Shown here piece by piece: positions 22,636 through 32,350 of a DNA stretch of 64,000 bases. The stretch is from the NCBI GenBank assembly GCA_963711635.1, contig CAVQEZ010000013.1, forward strand, positions 1-64,000, written 5' to 3'. The translations under genes were made by a program, and so were the position numbers. The notes under the pieces were generated by a model. That model saw only the letters and a list, made by a program, of their open reading frames with translations, was not told where the DNA came from and made no database searches. The DNA is from CADEED01 sp963711635 (GTDB lineage: Bacteria > Pseudomonadota > Gammaproteobacteria > Steroidobacterales > Steroidobacteraceae). How positions within the stretch are numbered: the stretch's first letter is position 1; every line of letters starts with the position of its first letter.

Positions 22636-24052
22636 CTAGTTAGTTGGTGAAAAATCCGGATCCGTGATTTTCATTTCCGTTACCGGCCCGTACTTCGCGG
22701 CGGCCTCGCGGATCTTCGCGGCGTCGCCGACCAGCACGATGGCCAGGTCCGCGGGCCTGCGGGAATGCATCCGCGGTCACCGCGGCCGCCTCGGCCGCAT
22801 CCACTTTCGCCACCGCCGGCGAATACCCTTCGATGTACTCCTTGCCGAGCCCGTAGAACTCCAGGTCCGCGAGCGTGGCGGCCCAGTGCGCCGCGGTCTC
22901 GAACTGCAGCGGGTACTGGCCGAGCACGTAGGCACGCGACGATTCCAGCATCGCGGCGGGCAGCGGATCGCCCTTCAGGTGTTCGAGAGTCTCCAGCGTG
23001 AGATCCAGCGCCTGCGCGGTGGTCTCGGTCTGCGTGAACGAGCGGATCAGGAAGGCGCCCGGCACGCTGCCGCGCTGGAAGGCCGAAGCCGCGCCGTACG
23101 AGAGCCCGGACTTGATGCGCAGCTCGGTGTTCAGAATCGAGGTGAATCGCCCACCGTACAGCGTGTTCACGAGGTCGAGCGCCGGGCGTCCGCTGTAGCG
23201 CTTGTCCACGCCCACATTGCCCAGCCAGAAATAGGTCTGCACCGAGCCCGGGGCATCGACCAGCAACACGCGACGGCCGCTGACGCGTGGCGCGGCCTTG
23301 ATCTCGGGACCTTTGGCCTTGGACCTGGCCCAGCCTGCGAAAGCCTTGCTCAAGGCCTGCTTCATCCACTTCGCATCGAGATCGCCGGCGAACACGATGG
23401 TGGCGCGGTCGGCGCCGAAATTGCCGCCGTGCCAGGCCACCACGTCGGCGTGCGTGATGGCGGCCAGCGAGCGTTCGCTGCCGCCCTGCGGGCGTCCGAG
23501 GGGATTCTTGCCGAACAGCCAGGCGCGCCCATAGATGCCGATGATCTGCGAAGGATCGGAATCCTTGGCCGCCTTGATGAACTCGATCTCGCGATCGCGG
23601 ATCGTGGTGAACTCCGCGGCCTCGAGATGCGCGCGCATCAATGCGTCGCCGAGGAGTTCGATCATCAACGCGCGATCACGCGCCAGGAACTGGCCGTTGA
23701 AGCTGATCGATTCCGAGCCGGCGGCCGCGCTGAAGCTGCCGCCCACGCCCTCCACCGCTTCGGCGAATTCGAAGGCACTGCGTTTGCCGGCGCCGCGATC
23801 CAGCAGGCCGGCCACCAGCGAGGCGACGCCAGGCTTGTCGGCCGGGTCGCTCAAAGAGCCGCCGCGCACGAAACCACTGAACGCGATCAGCGGCACGTCC
23901 TTCTTCGGCACCAGCACGATGGTGAGGCCATTGGGCAGCACGAAGCGCTGATTGGCGGGCACCTTGATGCCGGCCGCGGGCTCGGCCGCGAATGCGGTGG
24001 CGCCCACGAGCAGCAGCACGGCGGCGAGGCCGCGGAGTTTCATGACGTTCAT
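22636..24052 (-). CDS. M16 peptidase homologue lacking the zinc motif, one frameshift
   Basis: About 471 residues with a signal peptide (LRGLAAVLLLVGATAFA). The M16 fold is clear (VLPNGLTIVLVPKKDVPLIA; later RVLLVDAPGSVQTYFWLG), but the HxxEH site of the catalytic partner is replaced by LVAGLLDRG, so it is the non-catalytic subunit. Near the C-terminus one extra base at about 22758 shifts the frame; corrected, it reads DLAIVLVGDAAKI and stops at 22636-22638, two bases before the transporter start. Its ATG overlaps the stop of the catalytic subunit (ATGA), implying a heterodimer. Confidence 0.85.
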
Positions 24053-25410
24053 GGCTTCGCCTCCCCGGCCGGCGACTGCAGCACGCCGACGGTGCGGCGA
24101 TTCTTCTGGAATATCAGCGCGGCGGCTTTCTGCAAATCCTCGCGCGTGACCTTCTCGTAGGTGCCCGGCGCATCGAACAGCTTCTTGAAGTCGCCTTCGA
24201 AAACCTCGAACTGCCCTAACAAGCTGGCCTTGCCATTGATGGTCGCCAGTTCCTTCCAGAACGACGAGGCATGGAGATTCCTGGCGCGCGTGAGCTCGGC
24301 ATCGGTGACGCCCTGGGCAATGACCTGCGCCAGCGCCTCGTCGAGCACGCGCTCGGCTTCGGCGATGTTCGCGCCTTCGGGCAGCGTCAGCTGCAACCAC
24401 GTGAGGTTGGGATCGAAGCCTTCCTGGAATGAGCCGCTGACGTCGATGGCCAGTTTCTTCTCTTCGACCAGCAGCCGATGCAGGCGGGAGGAATTGCCTT
24501 CGGTGAGCACGGACATCAGCAGGTTGATGGCCGGGCCCTGCGGATCGTTGGCGGCCGGAGACTTGTAGGCCAGGTACAGCAGCGGCGTGGACGCGTTGCG
24601 CTCCACCAGCACGCGCTTCTCGCCGAGCTGCTCGGGTTCGACGGTGCGCACCGGCGGCGGCGGTTCCTGCCTGGGTATGGGTTCGAGGTATTTCTTCGCC
24701 AGCGCGAAGCCCTCTTCGGCGCTGACGTCGCCCACCAGGATCAGCGTGCAGTTGTTAGGCGCGTAGTTGGTCTTGAAGAACTTCTGCAGGTCTTCGATCT
24801 TCCAGCCCTGGATGTCGGCCGGCCAGCCGATGGTGGGGATCTGGTACGGGTGCGCGACGAAGGCCGTGGCCTGCACCTGCTCGACCAGAAAGCCCTGGTT
24901 GTTGTCCTCCACCGAGAGCCGGCGTTCCGAGTACACGACGCCGCGCTCGCTCTCGATGACCTTCGGATCGAAGGACAGGTTGGCGAGACGATCGGACTCC
25001 AGGTCGAATACCAGGTCCAGGGCCGTGCGCGGAATCCAGTCCTGGTAGACCGTGACGTTCTCGCTGGTGAAGGCGTTGTTGGCGCCGCCTTGCGCTTCCA
25101 TGAGACGGTCGAACTCGCCCGGCTGACGCTTGCTGGTGCCGTTGAACATCATGTGCTCGAAGAAGTGCGCCAGGCCGGTGATGCCCGGCACTTCGTTGCG
25201 ACTGCCGACGCGCACCCAGTTGTACAGCGCGACATTCGGGATATCGCGATCGGTCCAGACGATGACCTTCATGCCATTCGCGAGCGTGGTGGCTTGCACC
25301 TGCTCGGCGCCGGGTACGCGCTTGGCCGGAGCGGGCTTGGGCGTGGCGGCCCCGGCCGCGACCCCGAACGACAGCAGTCCGACACCCAGCGCGCGCGCGA
25401 ATGAATTCAT
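24049..25410 (-). CDS. Exported zinc-dependent M16 peptidase (catalytic subunit)
   Basis: 453 residues with a signal peptide (FARALGVGLLSFGVAAGA). The inverted zinc motif HxxEH is present in LAHFFEHMMFNGT, and the downstream Glu ligand lies in ESERGVVYSERR. The second M16 half follows (KRVLVERNASTPLLYLAY). Such periplasmic M16 pairs degrade or process peptides and resemble mitochondrial processing peptidase and pitrilysin-type heterodimers. ATG 25410 follows GAGGTG; a GTG two codons upstream overlaps that site and is rejected. Operon with the non-catalytic subunit and the CDF transporter. Confidence 0.9.
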   Translation of the reverse strand: MNSFARALGVGLLSFGVAAGAATPKPAPAKRVPGAEQVQATTLANGMKVIVWTDRDIPNVALYNWVRVGSRNEVPGITGLAHFFEHMMFNGTSKRQPGEFDRLMEAQGGANNAFTSENVTVYQDWIPRTALDLVFDLESDRLANLSFDPKVIESERGVVYSERRLSVEDNNQGFLVEQVQATAFVAHPYQIPTIGWPADIQGWKIEDLQKFFKTNYAPNNCTLILVGDVSAEEGFALAKKYLEPIPRQEPPPPVRTVEPEQLGEKRVLVERNASTPLLYLAYKSPAANDPQGPAINLLMSVLTEGNSSRLHRLLVEEKKLAIDVSGSFQEGFDPNLTWLQLTLPEGANIAEAERVLDEALAQVIAQGVTDAELTRARNLHASSFWKELATINGKASLLGQFEVFEGDFKKLFDAPGTYEKVTREDLQKAAALIFQKNRRTVGVLQSPAGEAKP

Positions 25411-25449
25411 GGGCACCTCGAAAGAGAGTGCGCAACTTTACTGGTTACG

Positions 25450-25491
25450 GAAAAGAAAAGCGCCGCGGACGGGGGAAGTCGTACGCGGCGC
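25450..25491 (-). terminator. Rho-independent terminator, minus strand
   Basis: On the minus strand an 8-bp GC stem (GCGCCGCG, 25491-25484, and CGCGGCGC, 25467-25460) with a 16-base loop is followed by TTTTCTTTT. It lies between the small gene ending at 25539 and the M16 operon start, so it either terminates the former or attenuates the latter. Confidence 0.6.
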
Positions 25492-25538
25492 GAAGAAGCG
25501 AACACCGGGGAAGAGTTGTTCGCAGTCCTTTGAGGAGG

Positions 25539-25721
25539 CTACCTCGAAACCTTGACGGCGGAGATCGCCGCGAGCTGCGCCCGCGCGAGTCGCGCATCGA
25601 TGGGCGTGAACATCACGCTGCCACCGCGGCGACGCTTGACCAGCATTCCCGCCATCGCCGGCCGCGTGCTCGCGACGCCCTGCGCCTGGGGAAGGATCAG
25701 AGTCACTGTGGATCTCGCCAT
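25539..25721 (-). CDS. Possible small basic protein
   Basis: A 60-residue frame beginning MARSTVTLILPQAQG with a basic middle (VKRRRGGSVMF). The only support is its length in an otherwise empty gap and the terminator-like hairpin that follows 48 bases downstream on the same strand. No clear ribosome site precedes it and I recognise no family. It may be spurious. Confidence 0.3.
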   Translation of the reverse strand: MARSTVTLILPQAQGVASTRPAMAGMLVKRRRGGSVMFTPIDARLARAQLAAISAVKVSR

Positions 25722-25827
25722 CACGGGTTAGATCAAAGCAACGCCTGTGCCAACGAGCAGCCTCGAAGGAAATCAGGTACTTGCGAGCGCTGGACCGGGT
25801 CTGCCGCGGGCGAAGTGACGTGCTGTG

Positions 25828-26545
25828 TCAGGAAGTGACGTACGGCCTGCGCAGAACCTGCCGTCGTTCTGTTAATGCCGCGGCGGGCAGCACCGGAACG
25901 CAGGGTTTGTTCGCCACCTTGAGTCCGCCACAGATGGCGCGCGCCTGCGCTTCATCGCGCACTTCAGCCTGCAGCCTGATAGATGGTCTTGCCGGCGGAT
26001 TCTCCGACGACCACTCGCGGCTCGAGGCCATCGAGAGTGCCGGCGGCCTCGGCCTGCAGCTTTTTCCATTCGGCATTGGCGCGTTCGGCAGAGGAAAACG
26101 CCCCGAGCTGCACGCCGTAACCTGCGCCACCCATGGCAGTGACCGGCGGAGCTTCAGGAACTGACGCCCCTTCGCCGGCGGCTCCCGCGGCCGGAGCTGG
26201 CGCCGCCGCCGCACTGCTGCCCGCGGCACTCAGCGCGAAGTTCTCGACACGAATCTGGGCCTCGCGCGCCCATTTGCCGTTGGGATACTGGGCCAGGAAT
26301 TGCTGGTAGGCCGCGGGCGTATCGAGTCCCGCCGCATTGCGCCAATCCTTCTCTTCGGCCAGCTGCACCAGCCGTTCGCGCGCCGTCGCGACCAGCGAGC
26401 TGTCCGGATGCGCGGCGACGAACTGCTCATAGGACTCCGCGGTGTCGGCGGCCTGCGCCGAGCGCCAGTCGCTCTTCTCCCGGCTACAGGCGGAGAGCGC
26501 GAGCAACGGTATTGCGACCAGCATCACGAGCGTGCGATTACTCAT
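25828..26545 (-). CDS. Lipoprotein with C-terminal SPOR domain, one frameshift
   Basis: About 238 residues after removing one extra base near 25982, which restores KTIYRLQAEVRDEAQARAIC, the end of a SPOR repeat. The N-terminus is a lipoprotein signal with lipobox LSAC (Cys20). Two short helical repeats (SYEQFVAAHPDS and AYQQFLAQYPNG, TPR-like) come next. After a Pro/Ala linker comes the SPOR domain (GYGVQLGAFSSAERANAEW). SPOR domains bind denuded peptidoglycan glycan strands at division sites. Divergent from the bactofilin gene, which also acts in cell-wall or shape functions. Confidence 0.8.
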
Positions 26546-26562
26546 GGGTTTATTGTAAGCAC

Positions 26563-26985
26563 ATGGCAGAAGAACCCAAACGCAGACTCTCCGACCGGCT
26601 GGGCATGTCGCCCACCGTCATCTCCGAGAGCACTTCCATCGCCGGGGACGTCGTGACACAGGGGCCGCTCATGGTCTCGGGCCATGTCCAGGGCAATGGC
26701 CGCATCGGTGGCACCCTGTCCATGAGCAAGTCGGCGCACTGGGAAGGCGACATCAGCGCCCGCCAGGCCGTGATCGCCGGCAAGGTGGACGGCAAGATCG
26801 TCATCGAAGACAAGCTCGAGATCAGCTCGAGCGCGGTGATTCAAGGCGAGATCGTCGCCAAGGTGCTGGCCATCGCCAACGGCGCGCGCATCGAAGGCGC
26901 GGTCACGGTCACCAGCGGCAAGGCCATCGTGAAGTTCGAGGAAAAACGTGCCGCCGACGTCGAGGCGGACGCCGACGCGGCCTGA
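26563..26985 (+). CDS. Bactofilin
   Basis: 140 residues. The central region is the bactofilin beta-helix (polymer-forming cytoskeletal, DUF583), visible as regularly spaced Gly/Val turns (VSGHVQGNGRIGG, AGKVDGKIVIED, VIQGEIVAKVLAIANG). Short charged tails flank it, including RRLSDRLGMSPT at the N-terminus, the usual membrane-targeting segment. Bactofilins form nucleotide-free filaments that localise wall enzymes. The ATG at 26563 is used because the conserved MAEEPK-type start follows; no strong ribosome site is seen. Divergent from the SPOR lipoprotein. Confidence 0.9.
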   Translation: MAEEPKRRLSDRLGMSPTVISESTSIAGDVVTQGPLMVSGHVQGNGRIGGTLSMSKSAHWEGDISARQAVIAGKVDGKIVIEDKLEISSSAVIQGEIVAKVLAIANGARIEGAVTVTSGKAIVKFEEKRAADVEADADAA

Positions 26986-26995
26986 ACGCGGCCCG

Positions 26996-28576
26996 CTACT
27001 GCTGCACGATCCGATGCAGCGTACCGCCGAGGTGCACGATGTACAGCTCGCCATCGGCATCCTGCGCGAACGACGCAATCGACAGGCCGGTGGGCGTCGC
27101 TGAGCTGGAATCCAGTGTCACGGTCGGCGTGACGTCCCGCGCGATGTGCCAGAGATTGCCGCTGGCAAAGTCACCGAATACGTAGCGACCCACCAGTCCG
27201 GGAATGGCGCTGCCCCGATAGACGAATCCACCCGTGGTCGACTGTCCGGCGCCGCGGCCGTACTGCGCGATCGGCGGAATCGGATTCGGATTGTTGCCGC
27301 AAGTGGCGTTGAAGGGATTGGTGCCCTCGAAGCAGCGCCAGCCGTAATTACCCCCGAGCGTGACCTTGTCCACTTCCTCGAGTGCGCCCTGCCCGACGTC
27401 ATTGAGCCACAACTCGTCGCTCACTCGATCGAAGCTCCAGCGCCAGGGGTTGCGAAAGCCGTAGGCGAAGATCTCGGGACAGTTGGCCGCGCCGGTGCCA
27501 CTGACATTACAACGCGCATTGCCGACGAAAGGATTCGACGGCGGAATCGTATAGGTAGTCGCCATGGTCGAATTCGCGACGTCGATGCGCAGCATCTTGC
27601 CTAACAAGGTGGTCAGCAGCTGGCCATTGCCGATGCTGCCATGCCCGGCGCCGGTGTCGCCGCCACCGCCGCCGTCGCCAATGCCGATGTAAAGGAGCCC
27701 GTCCGGGCCGAAGACGATGTTGCCGCCGTTGTGATTGGTATCCGGGTCGTCGACGTTGAACAGCTCGAGCTCGGGGGTCGGCGACAACGTCGTGCCGCCA
27801 TCGGTGGTGCGGAACTCGGAGACGCGATCCACGAGCCCGAGCGAAGCATCGGTGCCCGTGTAGAAGAGATACGCGCGCGGATCGGTCGGGAAGTTCGGAT
27901 GAAACGCCATGCCGAGCAGGCCGCGTTCATCGGTCTGGCTGCCGGGAGCCGAGTTCAGCCGCGAGGAAATGTCGATGAACAGGCGCGTGGTCGATACGTT
28001 GGCCGTGTTGTCGAACACGCGCACCTGCCCGGTCTTCTGCACGACGTACCAGCGCGCCGAGCTCCCCGGCTCCTGCAGCATCGCGATCGGCTGCGTGAAA
28101 TTCGGCAGATTGGGAAATACGCGCTCCGTGTCCAGCACGACCGGGGGCGATGGTGCCGCACTGGTGGTGGCGCTGGCGGCGGCCGATGCCGCCGATTCAT
28201 TGGCCGGCGTTGCCTGGTCGAAGGCGCGCACCGTGTAACTGTAGGTAGTCGCGGCCGTCAGATTGCCATCGGTGTAGTTGGTGGTAGTCACCGTGGTGAT
28301 GGGCGTCGTTCCCGCATCCCGGAAGACCCGGTACCCGGCGATACCGGTGCCGGCATCCGTCGACGCGGTCCACGTCAACGCGATTTGTGTTGCGGATTGC
28401 GCGGTCGCGGTGAGTCCCTGCGGAACCGTGGGCGGCGTGCTGTCCACCGGTACCGGCCCGGGCGAAGGAGGCGGCGGGCTTGGCGAGGAACCGCCACCGC
28501 CGCCACATCCCGCGAGAAACGACGCCAGCGCCTGGCACAGCAGGCCGGTGGCAATTCCAGACGCGCGCTGGCGCAT
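26996..28576 (-). CDS. Lipoprotein with FN3 domain and PQQ sugar-dehydrogenase-like beta-propeller
   Basis: 526 residues from ATG 28576, which has GGAG nine bases upstream. Lipobox LAGC is followed by a Gly/Ser/Pro linker, then a fibronectin type III domain (PQGLTATAQSATQIALTW ... YTVRAF). Then comes a six-bladed propeller of the soluble glucose/sorbosone dehydrogenase (HHIP) type: VFPNLPNFTQPIAML, DERGLLGMAFHPNFP, DGLLYIGIGDGGGGGD, AYGFRNPWRWSFD and DADGELYIVHLGGTLHRI. Such proteins oxidise sugars with PQQ or are inactive relatives. A tandem paralogue with an added cytochrome part lies upstream. Confidence 0.85.
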   Translation of the reverse strand: MRQRASGIATGLLCQALASFLAGCGGGGGSSPSPPPPSPGPVPVDSTPPTVPQGLTATAQSATQIALTWTASTDAGTGIAGYRVFRDAGTTPITTVTTTNYTDGNLTAATTYSYTVRAFDQATPANESAASAAASATTSAAPSPPVVLDTERVFPNLPNFTQPIAMLQEPGSSARWYVVQKTGQVRVFDNTANVSTTRLFIDISSRLNSAPGSQTDERGLLGMAFHPNFPTDPRAYLFYTGTDASLGLVDRVSEFRTTDGGTTLSPTPELELFNVDDPDTNHNGGNIVFGPDGLLYIGIGDGGGGGDTGAGHGSIGNGQLLTTLLGKMLRIDVANSTMATTYTIPPSNPFVGNARCNVSGTGAANCPEIFAYGFRNPWRWSFDRVSDELWLNDVGQGALEEVDKVTLGGNYGWRCFEGTNPFNATCGNNPNPIPPIAQYGRGAGQSTTGGFVYRGSAIPGLVGRYVFGDFASGNLWHIARDVTPTVTLDSSSATPTGLSIASFAQDADGELYIVHLGGTLHRIVQQ

Positions 28577-28640
28577 GCGAGAGATCTCCAAGCCGCGGGC
28601 GGGCCCGCTGGTTGTTAGCAGCTCAACACAGCGACGGACC

Positions 28641-28709
28641 CCTGCCTAGCTGTCCGAGTTCCGCGACAGAAGTCAGACGCCCGCCCGTGATGGCGTAGCC
28701 CGCGACTCC
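28641..28709 (-). pseudogene. Remnant of a second YheT hydrolase gene
   Basis: About 70 bases between the two dehydrogenase genes match two separated pieces of the YheT gene's 3' end. CCTAG-TGTC...TTCCGCGACAG matches 31335-31360, and GTCAGACG...CGCCCGTGATGGCGTAGCC matches about 31545-31575. The intervening 180 bases are missing. The leader next to it (GTTGTTAGCAGCTCA, 28611) is also repeated at 31298. This indicates tandem duplication of a YheT-dehydrogenase unit followed by loss of one YheT copy. Confidence 0.6.
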
Positions 28710-31267
28710 CTAGTTGCAGCTGGCGAGGCTGTTCACCCAGTCGGTGACGAGCTGCACCCCCGCGGTGTCGATGGCGTGTCGCGACAGCGGCGGCATCGCA
28801 TCCGCGCCCGTGCGGTTGATGCGCGCGACGATCACCGAGCGCGCCGCCGAACCCGGCGCAATCAGGCGCGGATCCGTGATACCCAGGTTGCCGAAAGTAG
28901 GCGTGATGTCGCAGGCATTGGTCGCGCTCAGCGCCAGGGTGTAGCGCAGGTCCATGTCGCCCTGCGCCGGCCCGCCGTTGCGGTGGCAGTTGCTGCAATT
29001 GGTATGTAGATAGGCACGTGCGCGTTGCGCCAGCGGCGCGCTGCCGAAGGGATCGGGAATCACGGGCAGCTGGTCGGGCGTCTGCGTCAGCGCGGGAGTC
29101 AGCGTGTCGATGGCGTTGAGCGTCGTCAGCTGGTTGGCGGTGCGGCCCGGTGCCTGGATAACCGAAATCGCCGTTCAGCTGGCCGATCTCGAGACCGAGC
29201 GTGCGTCCCGCCGCCAGCGAGTGGCAGGTGCAGGCACTGCGCTTCGCTCGGGAATCTCCCAGGTCTGGCTGCCCACCTGCACGGTCTTGCCGCCGACCAC
29301 GCGCGTGGCGTCGGTCTGCTGGGCGTTCCATTCATAGGTGTAGCCCGCCCAGTTGCCATCGTTGTGGCGCATGAACAGCCGCGTCTCGACCAGCTGGCCG
29401 CCGAGCGCGAAGTTCTTGACCAGCACGCTGCCATTGGGAAAATCGAAGTCGTTGTTGGCGTCGATGGTGATGCGTTGCCCGTCGGGCAGCGCCAGCCAGC
29501 GCGTCTTGACCGCGTTGTCGGAAAAGAACGGCGCGTTGGGCGCGTACGGAATGAGCCCGCTCGCGGGCTGCGTGGGATTGGCGGCGTCACGCAGCCCGTC
29601 TGCCGAGAGCTGGGTCGGAATGGTGCGGCCGCCGCCCGTGGCCGGCACGATCTTGTGCAGCGTGCCGCCCAGGTGAACGATGTACAGCTCACCGTCGGCG
29701 TCCTGTGCGAATGAGGCAACCTGCAGGCCGCTGTTGAACGCCGGCGACGTCGCGCCCAGCGTCAGCGTGGGCGCCGTATCGCGCGCAATGTGCCAGACGT
29801 TGCCGGTGACGAAGTCCGCGAACACGTAGCGGCCATACAGATTGGGGATGGCACTGCCGCGATAGACGAAACCGCCGGTGGTCGACTGGCCCAGCGTGCG
29901 GCCGTACTGCGCGATGGGTGGAATCGAGCTCGAGGCATTCGGGCCGCAAGTCGGGACGTCGTAAGGGTACGGTCGTGCCCTCGAAGCAGCGCCAGCCGTA
30001 GTTGCCGCCAAGCGTGACCAGGTCCACTTCTTCCATCGCGTCCTGGCCGACGTCGTTGAGCCACAGCTCGCCGCTGACGCGATCGAAGCTCCAGCGCCAG
30101 GGATTGCGGAAGCCGTAAGCAAAGATCTCGGGGCAGTTCGCGGTGCCGTTGCCGTTGACATTGCAACGCGGATTGCGCGGCGTAGGGATTCGACGGCGGA
30201 ATGGTGTAGGTCTGCGTACTGCTCGAGTTCGACACGTCGATGCGCAGCATCTTGCCTAGCAAGCGTCGTCAAATCTGGCCGTTGCCGATGGTGCCGTGCC
30301 TGTCGCCACCGCCGCCACCGTCGCCGATGCCGATGTAGAGAAATCCGTCGGGGCCGAAGGCGATATTGCCGCCGTTGTGGTTGCGCCTGCGGGATCGTCG
30401 ACATTGAACAACTCCAGCTCGGTGGCGCGCGACAGCGTCATGCCATTGTCGGTGCTGCGATATTCGCGACAACCGGTCCACGAGGCCGCGTCGTGGTTCC
30501 CGTGTAGAACAGGAAGGCACGCGGGTCGGTGGGGAAGTCCGGATGGAACGCCATGCCGAGCAGGCCGCGCTCATCGTTCTCGATGTCCGGCTCGGAATTC
30601 AGCCGTCCGGAGATGTCGATGAAGTCGCGCGTGGTCGACGCGTCCGGCGTGTTGTCGAATACCCGCACCTGAGCCGGTTTTCTGCACGACGTACCAGCGC
30701 GCGGGTCGCCCGGCGCCTGCAGCATGGCGATGGGCTGCGTGAAGGTGGGCAGGTTGGGAAACACGCGCTGCGCAGTGATCGGAGCTCCGCTGGGCGGATC
30801 GCCCGCGAGGCAGGTGGTGTTCGGGCCGCCCATCGAGACCGGCCACCGGGGTCGGCGGCGCCGGCGGGTCGTGGCGCTGGCGGCGGCCGAGGCCGCCGAC
30901 TCATTGGCCGGAGTGGCCGCGTCGAAGGCGCGCACCGTGTAGCTGTAGCTAGTCGTGGCCGCCAGGTTGTTGTCGGTGTAGGTCGTGCCGGTGACCGTGG
31001 CGAGGGCGGTCGTGCTGGCATCGCGAAAAATCCGGTACCCGGCAACACCGCTGCCAGTATCGGTCGAAGCGGTCCAGCTCACGTGATCTGCGTGGGGATT
31101 GCGCGGTCGCGGTCAGCCCCTGCGGCACGGTCGGCGCCGTGGTGTCGGCGGCGGCGGAGGTGGTGGCGGCGGGGCTGGGCGCCGCATCGCCGCCACCGCA
31201 ACCGCGAGGAATGGCGGCGAAGCCTGGCACAGCAGCCGGTGGCAAGCCGGGGCGCGTGAACGCGCAT
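28710..31267 (-). CDS. Sugar-dehydrogenase-like lipoprotein with C-terminal di-heme domain, several frameshifts
   Basis: About 850 residues after correction, paralogous to the downstream neighbour: signal, FN3 domain (ASTDTGSGVAGYRIFRDAS) and propeller (DERGLLGMAFHPDFP, IGDGGGGGD, GELYIVHLGGTLHKI). It continues into an SO2930/TIGR03806-type domain (APFFSDNAVKTRWLALPDGQ). This has two c-heme sites: C-L-H-C-H near 29235 once one extra base is removed, and CSNCHRNGG near 28990. The hemes would take electrons from the propeller. The frame breaks at least seven times (about 31.1, 30.8, 30.7, 30.45, 30.2, 30.0, 29.2 kb), always by one base, which suggests poor sequence here and not decay. ATG 31267 follows GGAGG. 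Confidence 0.7.
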
Positions 31268-31336
31268 GCGAGAGACCTCCATACCGCGGGCGCGCGCCCG
31301 CAGTTGTTAGCAGCTCACACAGTCGCTGGAGTCTGC

Positions 31337-32350
31337 CTAGTTGTCAGGGTTCCGCGACAGCAATTTGACCGCCTGGGCGTCGATCCAGTTGATGTCGCCC
31401 AGCGATTCGATGAAGCCGCAGTGTCCGCCATGCGCCGTCGTCACGATATCCAGGTGCGGCGTGCGCGCCAGCCGCGCGAGATCCCTGGCGTCGATGATGG
31501 GATCGTCGAGCGAGGTCAGCACAGTGGCGGGCGCCGCCAGGGTTGTCAGACGATCGCCCGTGATGGCGTAGCCGGCGAGGTAGTCGTCCATGCTCGGGTA
31601 TTCGGTGTGGCTCAGCACCAGCTGGCGCGTCATCTCGCGCAGGTTGCGAACGCGCAGCAGCTCGTCGAAATCGTAGTGGTCGGGCCAGGCCAGCTGCTTC
31701 CTCGCCAGGGAGCGGCTCCACTTGCGCACGAAATAGCTGTGGTAGAGCGGCAAGCCGCTGCTCCAGCGTGAGCATGGTCGCGGCCGGATCGAGCACCGGC
31801 GAGACGGCGAGCACGCGCTCGATGGGCAGATGCCGCGCCTCCGGGTGCGCGGCCACGCGCAGCATGAAATTGCCGCCCAGCGAGAATCCCGCCGAGCACC
31901 ATCGGCATGCCGTCGAACTTCGTCGCCAGCGCGCGCACGGCACCGACGACTTCGGGCAGCCGGCAGGAATGAAACAGCTCGCGGTTCAGATGGTGCGTGG
32001 CGCCGTGATCGCGCAGGTTGAGCCGCACCACTTCGAAGTCCGCGGCAAACAAGGTCTGCGCGAGCGACAGCACGTAGGTGGAGTCCGCGCTGCCTTCCCA
32101 GCCATGCAGCAGCACCGCGAGCCGCTTGCCGGGTTCGCGCCCGCGTTTCGCGGGGCTGGCATGAAAGGCCTGCAGCGTGACGCCGTCGCCGCAATCGAGC
32201 AGCAGTTCCTCGCTGGCGGCGCGCATCGGGATGGCGCGCCGCTCGCACGCGCGCCCGCCGCGGCGGCAGCTGGGCAGGATGGTCTGGAAGTGCGGGCCGC
32301 GCAGCCAGCGCCGGGGTCGAAAAGAGGATGTCGAGCGGGAAGCCGGTCAC
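31337..32350 (-). CDS. YheT-family alpha/beta hydrolase, frameshifted
   Basis: About 335 residues. YheT signatures: LLLDCGDGVTLQAFH, LHGWEGSADSTYVLSLA (oxyanion region), the nucleophile elbow SLGGNFMLR after FDGMPMVLGG, FVRKWSRSL, and the C-terminal acid/His region SLDDPIIDARD ... TAHGGHCGFI. The frame breaks near 31.88, 31.77 and about 32.3 kb by one base each. GTG 32350 is taken as start because it forms a GTGA overlap with the stop of the response-regulator gene. YheT proteins are serine hydrolases of the BEM46/UPF0017 type; the substrate is unknown. Confidence 0.8.
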   Translation of the reverse strand: MTGFPLDILFSTPALAARPALPDHPAQLPPRRARVRAARHPDARRQRGTAARLRRRRHAAGLSCQPRETRARTRQAARGAAAWLGRQRGLHLRAVARADLVCRGLRSGAAQPARSRRHAPSEPRAVSFLPAARSRRCRARAGDEVRRHADGARRDSRWAAISCCAWPRTRRRGICPSSACSPSRRCSIRPRPCSRWSSGLPLYHSYFVRKWSRSLARKQLAWPDHYDFDELLRVRNLREMTRQLVLSHTEYPSMDDYLAGYAITGDRLTTLAAPATVLTSLDDPIIDARDLARLARTPHLDIVTTAHGGHCGFIESLGDINWIDAQAVKLLSRNPDN

